From Suillus spraguei (taxonomy: Eukaryota; Basidiomycota; Agaricomycetes; Boletales; Suillaceae), in NCBI GenBank assembly GCA_016800925.1, contig JABCPU010000237.1:41625-105624 (forward strand): a DNA stretch of 64,000 nucleotides. The letters run 5' to 3'. Shown piece by piece: positions 1 through 11,407 of the stretch; within the stretch, counting starts at the first letter, position 1; every line of letters starts with the position of its first letter. The position numbers and the translations under genes are program-made. The notes under the pieces were generated by a model. The model worked only from the letters and a program-made list of their open reading frames with translations. It made no database searches and was not told where the DNA came from.

Positions 1-1130
1 AGTAGTTCCTGTAGGGTACAACAACTCTAGCGCCCGAATCAACTCTAGTGCGATGCACTCCCTGACACTAGCCACATACTCGGAGTATGTGGTGTAATAT
101 TGAGTCTAACGTATTCAGCGCCTCGCCAAGAAGAGTCGAGAAATCCACACAAGCGTCGGGAACCAGTATCGGGATTGGAGACTTCGGCACCTTCTCGTTT
201 CCTTTACGGCTTTTGACATCTTCTTAGCTGAGTTTGCGTCTAGAGGGTGTATGGCGCGTGCCTGTAATGGGAGAGTGAAGCTGCGTACAATGGGAATGAA
301 TAGGGTGTCAATGACGCGGGATACAGCAATACTGCTGGAATTGTTGATGCCTTGGTGGAAGAGGGCTGGAAAAGCGGCGTGCAAGACGTACACCAGGTAT
401 AGAGAGGCCATTGCAATTCTCAAGTCGTTGAGTTCTGATGGAACGGAAGATGTCGAAATATCTTGAAGGCCTCCGGATTTACCGATGGTATCAATCGTAC
501 GTGTGATGGCACCTCGCAGGCTCGAGTTGCAGGGTGGACCACCACCTCTTTGTGAACTTACTGATTTGATAACATTTCGGAGGGAGGTGAATGCTGCAGT
601 GAGGGATGGTGATGGTCGACCTGTTACATTGAGGCGCTCTACCCGAGTCATGAGTCGAGAAAAACGAGGCGGATATATGAGATTCACACCTTGCCGCTTT
701 GCAGGCCAGCCATCGACCTGAAACTAAAGCTCCTGAGTTTTATCAGTTTTCTTCGGTTTCTTCCTTTGTGAAGCGGCGTCTGAGTTGTCTGGCATATCCA
801 TATCCTTGGTCGCGTTTTGCCACATACAAATAAGTTCTACAAAATGACAGTAAGACTTGCGGAGAGAATGCCACTCGAAGACTCAAATACACCTGCTTGG
901 TCGTGTTCCCGCTTTTTTTCAAGGACTCGAGTCAACCGAGAGCGCATGATTCCTCCACTCATCCTCATCGTACATTGCTTGCCAATCGTCGGACAAAGAA
1001 AAATGGGATTGAAGGTCGAGGAGATAACCTGCGTAGCCGCGTTATAGAAGTCTGTGAAAGAGCCTCAGCAGAGGACTTAGGATGGACTGGTCCTTCGGCT
1101 TGTGTTTCAAGGTGGTGATGGCCTAGTGAG
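1..1130 (-). pseudogene. Decayed minus-strand gene, copy 1 of 4
   Basis: This is one of four related blocks; the others lie at 9330-10700, 21716-23160 and 28020-28960. Read on the minus strand, the copies share coding-looking pieces. The first, near 1040-890, has a conserved SLSD motif and a YDEDEWRNHALS motif. The second, near 810-727, contains DNSDAASQRKKPKKTDKTQE, a lysine-rich tail like a nuclear-localisation signal, followed by a stop. The third, near 690-60, contains a NNSSSIAVSRVIDTLF motif and then a leucine-rich helix ending in TLDSILHH. No single frame runs through: the last piece is one frame off the one before it, and the block runs off the window start. I do not recognise the family. 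It may be an ancient companion gene of the NACHT array or its lost N-terminal part. Identity is unresolved, but repetition of the block is clear. Confidence 0.6.
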
Positions 1131-1449
1131 GAGACAAATAATGAGCCACTTGACCACTAACTGTGGGAGATGTTGACCGTACAGGATAGCAAGGCGGACT
1201 AAAATCTCGGGTGAGACTGGCACGTCTCTGCAACTCTAGCTGCCTTGTATTAAGAGAGGACGATTGGAAGATCACTGGATGCTTCGGATATTAAGGCTAT
1301 GATGAGAAAAGGCTGGCGGCCCGAAACTGTAAATTCAAAATCGAGGGACAAGCGTTTTGAGATGCTTTCTGGGAGTTACATATAGCTCACGCACCTTTGC
1401 GGCCTTGAAGTCTTTGTCAAAAAGTTCAACCTTAAAAGTGGCAAACGAT

Positions 1450-2106
1450 GACAAATTGAATCGACGTGAATTGGACAATTGAATGTAAGTCTTGCTTGGA
1501 AGCTTGTCGGACATACATGATGGAGAACGTGTTACTTTGCTTCGACCGAGGACAGAAAAACGGGGTCATATCATCGCTTCATGAGGAATCCTTCGAAGGA
1601 CGAAGTACTAATCAGTTGCTCAGTGATTTGGTTCATCGAAGTTACGTTGAAATAGTAACTTGGATTATTATTTACATAGTCAGTGCATGCCTACTCTTTG
1701 AGTGAGCGGGTTCGGGTACGTCGACGACAGTCAATTCTGCATTTATATATTTCTTTAAACCTCTCTCGGTGAGCTTCATTGTGCTTGAACTCTTCACTGA
1801 TATGAGCGTTGTATACAAATGTAGTTGCTTCACCTATCGTCTCAATTCCAAATTCCGCCTTGATTGCTTTCCAACGTTGTGCCATGTAGTGGATCAAGCT
1901 TGTTCCATATAGATGATGCATTTCCCTACATAGCACTTGCACAGCCCACGTTAATGCCCATTTAACTGATGATTAGCGCTGTTGTATCTATCCAAGTCCA
2001 CGTTGCTACCTTGAGGCTCGTGATCCAGGGTATTCGGGACACATTAAATAGGTCTCCTTCTACTTCTCGCACCCATTTCCCTTATCCCAATCTTTGACTG
2101 TTCGCA
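1450..2106. other. Upstream region of the first NACHT-WD40 gene
   Basis: No gene is supported here. From about 1780 to the start codon the sequence matches 13780-14060, upstream of the second NACHT-WD40 gene. Shared elements include a fixed stretch around tgatgcatttccct and the last bases before the ATG (ctttgactgttcgca in this copy). This is the likely promoter and 5' UTR and belongs to the duplicated unit. Positions 1450-1780 have no counterpart that I can see. Confidence 0.45.
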
Positions 2107-5100
2107 ATGACCGAAGACCACAGGACGAAACCTCTTCCAGAGACCTCTAAGCTTCCTGGATCAAGAGAGGCAACTCCTGATGAGAACCCGGTACGTGCTC
2201 TCATGGGGTCGCTGTCGACGAGCGCCAATAACATCATCATTTGCCTCCGATGCATCCCTCATCCAGACTCAGCCCCGTAACAGATTCCGTCAGGCTCTGC
2301 AGAAATGTAAGAAGAATGTGATTAAAAAAGTCTCTGTACGTTGACGAATGCTGGGGAGCTACAATGTGGCTGATATAATTGTGCAGAAACCCTTCAAGCG
2401 TTCCCGCCACCAAACCCCTACTGTCCAGAACGCCGATCATAAAGGTGGTTCATCGAATCAGAATGTTGAGGTAGGTGGTCATTATTTTGATCTTGAAATT
2501 GTCTGAGGTCCGCTAAGGATGTGTCGCGTCTGCATCCTTCCGATGACAACAAGGCTATCACATCTGAGAATCCCAGTGGCTGTGTAAACCAAGGAGCATC
2601 CAGAAAACCCACCCCGAAGGTATTTACGCCAAATGATCTAGTTCTTGTTTCTAACTCCTTGTGGTCATGCAGGCTCTCGTCACCCCTCCTAGTGTGGAAG
2701 AGATTCCTGATCCCCAACTAGTTAATGCTGGACTTCGTGATGCCCACGAGGGTGTGGAAAACATGAGACCGCTCGGGAAACATGCCACCTCTGTGGCATC
2801 CGCAGCGAATGACGGCCCAAAAGATCTCAATGCCGCAGACAATTTCCAGTCCACATATCTTCAACCACTCAAAATTTTTGACACTGTCGTTGAGAATCTT
2901 GCGAATGTATGGGCCACTTTTCTTGATTGGAAGCGACCTAATCAAGTTGCATAGGTACATCCTTACGCAAAGATGGTGCTGGGTGCGCTGTCTGCTGCAT
3001 CCAAAGTACGTGTAGTTTTGCCCTCATGTTCAGCAGTTGCTGACTCCATGTAGATTATTCTCGCTCAAACAGAACGCGATAAATCGGTGCAATCTCTTCT
3101 CGAGAAATTAGGACTAGTTTACGATTTCATGTCACAAGACGACACTCTTGGTCGGATTTCATCCACGCGCACCATCGCTGGACGGATTGCCCAGCAGACT
3201 CTAGAGTGCGCGCATTTCATCAGGGACTACTCAGAGACGAAGAGCTTTTGTAAGTCGTCGAGCTGTTGCACTCCGCATATTGTGAATCTTACACCATTAT
3301 CTCAGGGAAGAGAGTTGGGAAGAATACTGTCTCAGAGACGGGTGATCTGATTACACGATACAACAAGGCTTTGGACGACCTTATGCAACAATTTCGGGAC
3401 CAAGCTATTCGCAACATAGCCGATCTCGTCCGGTTTACGAGTAAGGATATGGACGTGCTTCTGACTTTCTATCCACTCATACCCCTTCAGGTGACGAACT
3501 AGGTGACGAACTGGATCTCAACGGCATCCTTTACGCAGCGGACGCGGGACTGAACATCGCGAAAGAATGCTTACCAGGGACGTGCACAGCCATTCTCTCC
3601 CAGATCACTGAATGGATCAAAGACAGTGGAGATGCCGCTGAGCGTGTGATGTGGCTATCTGGCCCTGCAGGCAAGGGAAAATCAGCCATCGCTCACACAA
3701 TCGCTAAGTGGTTCGACGACTTGGGAGGGCTTGGTTCATGTTTCTGCTTCGACCGGGACTCTAAAACCGAGCGTCATAAACAAGTCTTCTCCACCATCGC
3801 TTGCGATCTTGCTGACCGTGATCCGGGGATGAGACGAGCATTGGCGAATGCGGTCAAAAATTCAAAAGCGCTCAAGAACACTGGAGACATCATCCAGCAG
3901 TGGCGCAAGCTGTTCATGGAACCGCTAAAGGAGTTATCTAGGTCGAGTGCGGAGCCTGTGTTGATCTTGATTGAAGCACTAGACGAGAGCGGCGGAGTCG
4001 AGACACGGCGTAACCTTCTCCGGATACTTGCAGGTACACTGGAGGTCGAAGGCGTTCCCCACATCAGCGAACTCCCATCCAATTTTCGAATTCTCGTCAC
4101 CTCTCGCCCGCTTCGTGATATCGATGATGAATTTCGCAGTGCTCAACATATTCGACGGTTATCCATGGACGAAATTCCAGAAGCAGTCTCGAAGAGAGAC
4201 ATTTATACTTTTGTGTCTCACAAGCTGAAAAAGCTGCCTAATTTTGGGGACAAAGAGTTTGGAGACTTCGCCGACAAAGCTGGTGGACTATTCGAGTGGG
4301 CGCGTCTTGCATGCGACTACATCCAAAAAACCCCTCCTGGCTCAGACCCAATCGGATGTTTCAATGCTGTCGTGTCCCACAATCATGGAGGACAGGCAAA
4401 CTTGTTGTATGGGATGTATCGGTTTATTTTAGGAGAAAACATACGGAAGGACATATACGCCACAGAAATCGACTATCGGGAAGGGCTAACAAAATTCCAT
4501 TCCGTGATGGGCCAAATACTTGGGTCAGCCGAACCTCTCCCTTTAGACGCCCTGAATGCCATGAGGAGCCATTTTCCAGACGAAAAGGAGCGTTACAAAG
4601 TGGAAGTCGTGGTAGCACATATGGGATCGCTGCTAAGCGGGACCACCAACTCATCTAGTCCCATCCGACCCCTTCACGCGTCCTTCCGCGAATTCTTGAC
4701 AGACAAATCATCCAGCGGAGACTTTTTCATAGAGATGTCGACCTCGCAACGCAATCTTGCTTTTGCGTCACTTCGAGTGATGGAACGCGACCTTCGCTTC
4801 AATATCTGTAATTTGAAGTCTTCATACCTCCCTAATAGCGAAGACGCTGGGCTGCCGGATCGAATCACAACATGCATTTCCTCACACCTGTCCTATTCGT
4901 GTCGATTCTGGCCTACGCATGTCCGAGCCACAGACTTCGACACGGAGGTCGTAAAGGAAATAGAATCACTGTTCGGCAACGAGCGGCTACTGTTCTGGAT
5001 TGAAGCCCTAGGTCTCTTGAAAGCACTCAGCAGCGCAGTTGCCGTGCTTCCACTCATTTCCCAGTGGCTGAAGGTGAGAACAGAGTCATCTGGTGGTGTC

Positions 5101-7555
5101 AGGCAAAGTGCTTACACGTGAACGCAGGGCCAATCGGACTATAAAAACCTGTTGTCCGCTGCAACGGATGTGCAGAGATTCGTCCAACTCTGTGGTGGGA
5201 TGATTTTGCACAGCACGCCGCATCTGTATGTATCAGCGCTGCCGTTTTCGCCCATGAAGTCCACGATAGCTACAAGGTTTACTGCAAGGTTTCCAAACAC
5301 TCTCCGTCTGATAAATGGACGTTTTGTGAACTGGACGGCTATTCAAACCGTGATCAGTGGGCACACTTCTTCGGTTTCGTCAGTCTCGTTCTCCCCTGAT
5401 GGTACTCGCATCGTGTCGGGTTCATGCGATTCCACTGTCCGACTGTGGGACGCAGCAACGGGGCTGCCATTAGGTGAGCCCTTCCGAGGGCACACTGAAT
5501 CGGTTTTCTCAGTCTCGTTCTCCCCCGATGGCACTCGTATCGTGTCTGGTTCACAGGATTCCACTGTCCGGTTGTGGGATGCAGCAACGGGGCTGCCATT
5601 GTGTGAGCCCTTCCAAGGGCACACTTCTTCGGTTTCGTCAGTCTCGTTCTCCCCCGATGGCACTCGCATCGTGTCTGGTTCTTCAGATTCCACTGTCCGG
5701 CTGTGGGATGCAGCGACGGGGCTGCCATTGGGTGAGCCCTTCCGAGGGCACACTGATTCGGTTTTCTCAGTCTCGTTCTCCCCCGATGGCACTCGCGTCG
5801 TGTCTGGTTCAGACGATTCCACTGTCCGGTTGTGGGATGCAGTGACAGGGCTACCATTGGGTGAGCCCTTCCGAGGGCACACTGATTTGGTTTCGTCAGT
5901 CTCGTTCTCCCCCGATGGCACTCGCATCGTGTCTGGTTCTTGGGATTGCACTGTCCGGGTGTGGGATGCAGCGACGGGGCTGCCATTGGGTGAGCCCTTC
6001 CGAGGGAATACTGATTCGGTTTTCTCAGTCTCGTTCTCCCCCCGATGGCACTCGCATCGTGTCTGGTTCTTGGGATTGCACTGTCCGGCTGTGGGATGCA
6101 GTGACTAGCCTGCCATTGGGTGAGCCCTTCCGGGGGCACACTAATTCGGTTTCGTCAGTCTCGTTCTCCCCCGATGGCACTCGCATCGTGTCTGGTTCAA
6201 GGGATTCCACTGTCCGGCTGTGGGATGTAGGGACGGGGCTGCTATTGGATGAGCCCTTCCGAGGGCATACTGATTCTGTTTTGTCAATCTCGTTCTCCGC
6301 CGATGGCACTCGCATCGTGTCTGGTTCACAAGATTCCACTGTTCGACTGTGGGATGCAGCAGTGGGGCTGCCATTGGGTGAGCCCTTCCGAGGGCACACT
6401 GATTTGGTTTCGTCAGTCTCGTTCTCCCCCGATGGCACTTGCATCGTGTCTGGTTCTTTGGATTCCACTGTCCGGGTGTGGGATGCAGGGATGGGGCTGC
6501 CATTGGGCGAGCCCTTCCGAGGGCACACTTCTTCGGTTTCATCAGTCTCGTTCTCCCCTGATGGCACTCGCATCGTGTCTGGTTCTTTGGATTCCACTGT
6601 CCGGGTGTGGGATGCAAGGACAGGGCTGTCATTGGGTGAGCCCTTCCGAGGGCACACTTCTTCGGTTTCATCAGTCTCGTTCTCCCCTGATGGCACTCGC
6701 ATCGTGTCTGGTTCTTCGGATTCCACTGTCCGACTGTGGGATGCAGCAACGGGGCTGCCATTGGGTGAGCCCTTCCGAGGGCACACTGATTCGGTTTGGT
6801 CAGTCTCGTTCTCCCCCGATGGCACTTGCATCGTGTCTGGTTCTTGGGATTCCACCGTCCGGCTGTGGGATGCAGGGACGGGGCTGCCATTAGGTGAGCC
6901 CTTCCGAGGGCACACTGAATCGGTCAGGTCAGTCTCATTCTCCCCCGATGGCACTCGCATCGTGTCTGGTTCAGACGATTCCACTGTCCGGCTGTGGGAT
7001 GCAGGGACGGGGCTGCCATTGGGCGAGCCCTTCCGAGGGCACACCCAAGGTGTTATGTCAGTCTCGTTCTCCCCTGATGGCACTCGCATCGTGTCTGGTT
7101 CATACGATTCCACTGTCAGACTGTGGGATGTGACAATGGCGCAGCAATTCCAGGAGCACACTGAGACCCCATCCTTTTCATCCTCTTTTGATAAATCTCG
7201 TCCCACGTCTTGCAAACAGGATACTACCATGCCAACCAATACTTGCAATGATCATACCATTTGCTTCTCGTCAAGCTTGGAGCATGCATTGCACAACACT
7301 GCTGAGCTACTTGAGGGCACCTCTCCTCATCATCTTAATTCAGCCCGTGCCTCGCTGAATGATGGATGGATGTTAGGAGCCGATCGTCGGCTGCTTTTCT
7401 GGGTACCACCCGTTTCCCAACCACCATTTCACTCTCCTGGGACTATATTTGTGATACCCAATGGGCAAGAGATTGATCTGAGTCGCATGGCTCATGGAGA
7501 AAACTGGTCGAGTTGTCGAGATGCGTGCGTTCCCAGCTTTTATCGTCCCTCATAG
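2107..7555 (+). CDS. NACHT-WD40 (NLR-like STAND) protein, copy 1
   Basis: Exons: 2107-2190, 2267-2335, 2387-2470, 2518-2619, 2673-2906, 2955-3005, 3054-3249, 3306-3440, 3491-5073, 5128-7555. All junctions are GT-AG and phases agree, giving about 1654 residues. Residues 1-190 are polar and low-complexity. A helical N-terminal domain follows (about 190-330). The NACHT ATPase has Walker A GPAGKGKS (about 376-383), Walker B LILIEALDES (about 476-485, Glu at the usual first Asp) and FRILVTSRP. A helical region with GLFEWARLAC and HASFREFL follows. The protein ends in 14 WD40 repeats and a tail with DGWMLGADRRLLFWVPP, usual for Agaricomycete NLR-like proteins. Such proteins are NTP-driven switches thought to act in non-self recognition; the ligand is unknown. 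One extra C in a run of six (6038-6043) shifts frame in repeat 6. Without it the protein is open to the end, so it may be a base error or a real break. Confidence 0.85.
5359..7153 (+). repeat. 14 tandem 129-bp WD40-coding repeats
   Basis: Each unit is 129 bp (43 residues), running from a GHT motif to EPFR and including SVSFSPDGTRIVSGS and STVRLWDA. Fourteen units are enough for two seven-bladed propellers. Units are nearly identical at the DNA level except at a few codons: residues 4-5 and 7 after the GH, and residue 23 (C, Q, S, D, W, R, L or Y just before the DS/DC). This pattern of concerted homogenisation with a few hypervariable codons is what is described for fungal HET-E/HET-D type repeats. 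The last unit is shorter and degenerate. Confidence 0.92.
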
Positions 7556-8379
7556 TTGCTCAATCAATACTTCTAGCTCTACTTGCAGATGATGCAATTG
7601 CAACAATACCGAGTGTACAGTTTGTTCTATATCCGTCCTACCCAGCATCAAGCTTGAATTACGATGTTTAGAAGTGAAATAACATGCAGGCCGGGTGACT
7701 TCCAATGCTACCGCTAGTTCGTCTGCTGAGCGTCAGGACTATGAATTAAGTAATTCAATCAGAGTCGTAGTTGTGCCCTTATACACCTGTTGTACTACTT
7801 GACAGTCAGAGCCCGAGTGACCATCAGTGCCGAGACGGCCATCCTCTGACAGCCTTAACCTTCTTTTTCATGGGAAGCATCACCCTGCAACGACTCCCTG
7901 TGATTCAGTATCGCACGCACGGATACTGATAAGTGCTACCCACCTCTGACTCGAGTCGGACTTACAGAGTCCTGACAAGAGGAGGCTGTGAATGTCATGG
8001 TGCAAGTAGTAGAATTCGACTCCCTATTGGACGACGTCCCCTTTGAATTGCTAGTAAGTCTCCGCCAGAGTTCAAGCAAAGAACGCAACATGGAGTCCCC
8101 GGTATTATCGTTGTTGCAATTCCGAGTGAACGCTTTCGCAAGACTCGGAGCATGACACAGCTTGAAGGTGCCAAAATCTGCCATATTTGAACTTACCCCA
8201 TGTAACGACAACATGATTGGGGCTTGAAAATTTTTTGTTGCTGTAGTGTTCTTTCTTGCTCCTCCGCTGTCCTGCAACAACATGGCTCTTTAATCGACAC
8301 AGTGTCAATTTTCAGCATCGTTGTTCTAATACCAATTATCTCAAATCAAGTTCGACAGCTAATCCCCAGTGCGAGTACG
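7556..8379. other. Intergenic, 3' flank of NACHT-WD40 copy 1
   Basis: No gene is supported. The first 500 bases match 19468-20050, downstream of the second NACHT-WD40 gene, with many small indels, so this is part of the duplicated unit. A motif around tctgacttacggagtcctga recurs in both copies. Confidence 0.4.
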
Positions 8380-9000
8380 AGCTCGGAATCCGAATTTTTT
8401 AGACCAGTTAACGGGGATGGTGATTTATGTTTATGTTGGGCGTTTGGTTGCCGTGGAATAAGTGCCCAAGAAACGTGCTTCTTGCGACTTTGTGCAGTAA
8501 ACTGAAACCACGAAAAGTCAAGAAAAAACTCGAAGCAATACTAATGTCGTACATGAGAACAATCTGGTTGGACTCCATCGAAAAAAAAAAACATTGGGGC
8601 ACCTCACGGGAATTCTACCGTTTGCTGGGCCGGACGTCGTGTAGCATCATCCTAGAAAATATATTCGAATAAAATGAAAAGGTTTCATATAAATGTGCTA
8701 CATCGAGCAAGGGCTTCTTGTCCTGGGAGGGTGAATTTGCTTAGAAAGTCGTGAAATGGACGAGTCTAGACTCAACTTTGGAACTAGCAGAAAGTCGTTG
8801 TGGGGTGCTGGAGCAGCTTTCAGGAGAGCTCAACCGAGTGAGGCTTGACCAAGAGTCCAGCGGGAAATGAAGTAATTACAAATTGAGGTTGATGGAGGCT
8901 GAATTACAAACGTTCAGACCACATCCTCCTTCACCGAAGCTACTTGGAGGCAGTACCCCATCACAGCTGGACAGACGCACTAGAACTTTGCGAGGTGGCT
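8380..9000 (-). pseudogene. Relic of 3' part of a solo-WD40 gene, unit 1
   Basis: On the minus strand this block carries a remnant of exon 2 of the solo-WD40 genes: STFLGHLFHGN near 8480-8445, compared with STFLGRLFHCN and NTFLGRLFHRT in the two better-preserved genes. The remnant ends in an early stop. Upstream (8530-8660) lies sequence matching the first intron of the gene at 24146-25973. Near 8790 an exon end reads PHNDFLLVPK before a mutated splice donor (TTGAGT). The repeats that should precede it are missing. Equivalent relics occur at 20880-21430 and 27710-28000. Confidence 0.55.
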
Positions 9001-9329
9001 ACTCTGGGCAACGGATATCTGCATCCACAAGCTGTAAAATATCAACACAGGAAAGGACATGCGGAAATCTATAATACATTACAGCTCAGGGTTCTTTTGA
9101 GGCAGGGCGCTGATTATCTTTTCACAAGCGGCCAACAGCATATTTCGACACGTTACATCCATGAAACGACACCTTCCAACTTGCGCAACAGCGTCATGGT
9201 CCATCGAGATGCACATCGTCACAATTATTGCAGCACCATCCAAAAAAGCACCGTCGAGCATATATCCAAGCCTGTATTTCGATCCGCCTGTGCTCATGCA
9301 AGAGTTGAGTATCTGGCACAGTACCACGT

Positions 9330-10700
9330 TACATCTTTCCGTGCCAGAGCCTCGAGCCTATTCTTTCTACTGAGCACAGTCCGTCTGTGAGGATACGACG
9401 CCTGCGATGATTCCGGACCACAGGACGCTTCCTCCAGAGTCACGTTGTTGTCCGTAGTCCGCTAACAGTAGTTCCTGTAGAGTATAACAACTCTAGCGCC
9501 CGAATCGACTCCAGTGCGATGCATTCTCTGATGCCAGCCACATACTCAGAGCATGGGTGTGATACGAGCCTAACGTATTCAGCGCCTCGCCAAGAAGAGT
9601 CGAGAGGTCCACACAAGCGTCGGGAACCAGTATCGGGATTGGAGACTTCGGCACCTTCTCGTTTCCTTTAGGGCTTTTGACATCTTGTTGGCTGAGTTTG
9701 CGTCTAGAGGGTGTATGGCGCGTGCCTGGGATGGGAGAGTGAAGCTGCGTACAATGGGAATGAATAGGGTGTCAATGACGCGGGATACAGCAATACTGCT
9801 GGAATTGTTGATGCCTTGGCGGAAGAGGGCTGGAAAAGCGTCGCGCAAGACGTATACCAGGTATGGGGAGGCCATTGCAATTCTCAAGTCGTTGAGTTCC
9901 GATGGAATGGAAGACGTCGAGATATTTTGGAGGCCTATGAATTTACCGATGGTATCAATCGTACGTGTGATGGCAACTAGCGGGCGCGAGTTGGATGGTG
10001 GGCTGCCACCTCTTTGCGAACCTCCTCAGTTGATAACATTTGGAGGGAGGTGAATGCTGCGGTGAGGGATGGTGATGATCGACCTGTTACATTGAGAGTT
10101 ATTCCCAAGTTGTGAGTCAAGAAAACAGGAGATCGCACCTTCCTGCTTTGTAGGCCAGTCGTTGTCCTAAGGTTGAAGCTCCTGAGCTTTACTGGCTTTC
10201 TTCATTTGAGTAGCAGCGTCTGATCGCTGGCATACCCTTGGTTGCGTTTTGCCGCATACGAACGAGTTCTACAAAATGTCAGTAAGGTATGCGGAGAGAA
10301 TGGCATTCGAAGACTGAAACACACCTGCTTCAACGTCTCCCCACTTTTGTTCCAAGGACACGAGTTCTCTTTCGAGCGAGAGCGCATGATTCCTCCACGC
10401 ATCCTCATCATATGTTGCCTGACTATGGTCGGACAAAGAAAGATGGGACTGAATGTCGAAGAGAAAACCTGCGTAGCCACGTTATAGAAGTTTGTGGATG
10501 AGCCTTGGTTGAGGCAACAACGTGAAGCAACTGACTTGGGATGGACGGTCCTTTGGCTCGTGTTTCAAGGTGGTGGGAACGACTAATGAGCCATTTGACC
10601 ACTGACTGCGAGATGTTGATTGTACGATAGCAAAGTGGACTAAAATCTTGGGCAAGACCATCACGTCTGTGGAACTCTAGCTGTCTTGTATTAAGAGAGT
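9330..10700 (-). pseudogene. Decayed minus-strand gene, copy 2 of 4
   Basis: This is the best-preserved copy of the first coding piece. Reading leftward from about 10475 the minus strand gives a soluble, charged sequence with QSHLSLSDHSQ, YDEDAWRNHA and LSLERELVSLEQKWGDVEAG, then a GT donor. A small exon encoding an NAT-K-rich stretch follows. The next pieces (9887-9579 and 9580-9460) repeat the NNSSSIAVSRVIDTLF and ALESIRALELLYSTGTT motifs in different frames. Stops and frameshifts block a continuous product. The family is not recognised. The Glu/Leu spacing in the first piece suggests a coiled coil. Confidence 0.6.
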
Positions 10701-11407
10701 CGGATGAGAGGATTACTAGATGCTTCGGATATTACATGGCGGCCCGGATCTGGAAATCCAAAATGCAGAAACGAGCGTTTGAGACGATTTCTGAGAGTTA
10801 CATATAGCTCACGCACCAAAGTAGATGGTAAACGATGACAAATTGATTTTCTAGTGATCGAGTGTCTGGATTGGAATGATCTTTGTAGTCATGAACTTGA
10901 TCGATCTTGGGACCATTTGCATGTGTGAACATGATGTCATATATTCTCCTAGTCTCGCACAAACAGACTTGGTCCCACTCTGCACCATTTCGTTGTTAGT
11001 CAAAAGATGGGATGGCACGTAAAGTCAGTCCATTAAAGAACCATTGCAAATCCGACCTCGAAGTTCCGCATGCTGTATGTGACATGACAGTTCTTCTTTT
11101 CTCGTGATATCTGAGTCTGAGTATGCGCAATCCCAGAGCATGAGAGGGAGGGCGTCGGCCAGTTTTGCGATCCACGATTGACAACCGGGACATGTATAGT
11201 GAATTTAATCATGCCTGAGATCGACAATCTATACTTAGTTATCGCCATCAGACCCTGGAGAAACTCGATCAATTTGTGCCCAGCGATGAAAGTCAGTGAT
11301 TTTTTTTCTTAGATCAAGCTTACACAAATTTCTAAAGTCGTGCCGCTGACGAGTCTGGATGAAAAGATCCAAAGATGACCGTCTGTATATATTTAGGAGA
11401 GAGACGA
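10701..11407. other. Intergenic, includes decayed 3' end of the solo-WD40 gene
   Basis: No new gene is seen. Positions 11340-11407 on the minus strand align with the C-terminal codons of the solo-WD40 gene at 24146, but with stop codons (TAG, TAA) in place of the codons of the WLFIGCLSPEY motif. The remainder has no recognisable feature. Confidence 0.4.

Noticed and set aside
5359..7153. Regular direct repeats that could suggest a CRISPR array
   Set aside because: Units are 129 bases, contiguous, without unique spacers, and encode WD40 blades in a eukaryotic gene.
6025..7248. A 407-codon open frame on the minus strand across the WD40 repeats, and similar ones at 5343-6139 and 17290-18571
   Set aside because: The repeat unit is 129 bases, a multiple of three, so antisense frames without a stop in one unit stay open through all. 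They have no independent start or splice context and mirror the WD40 codons.
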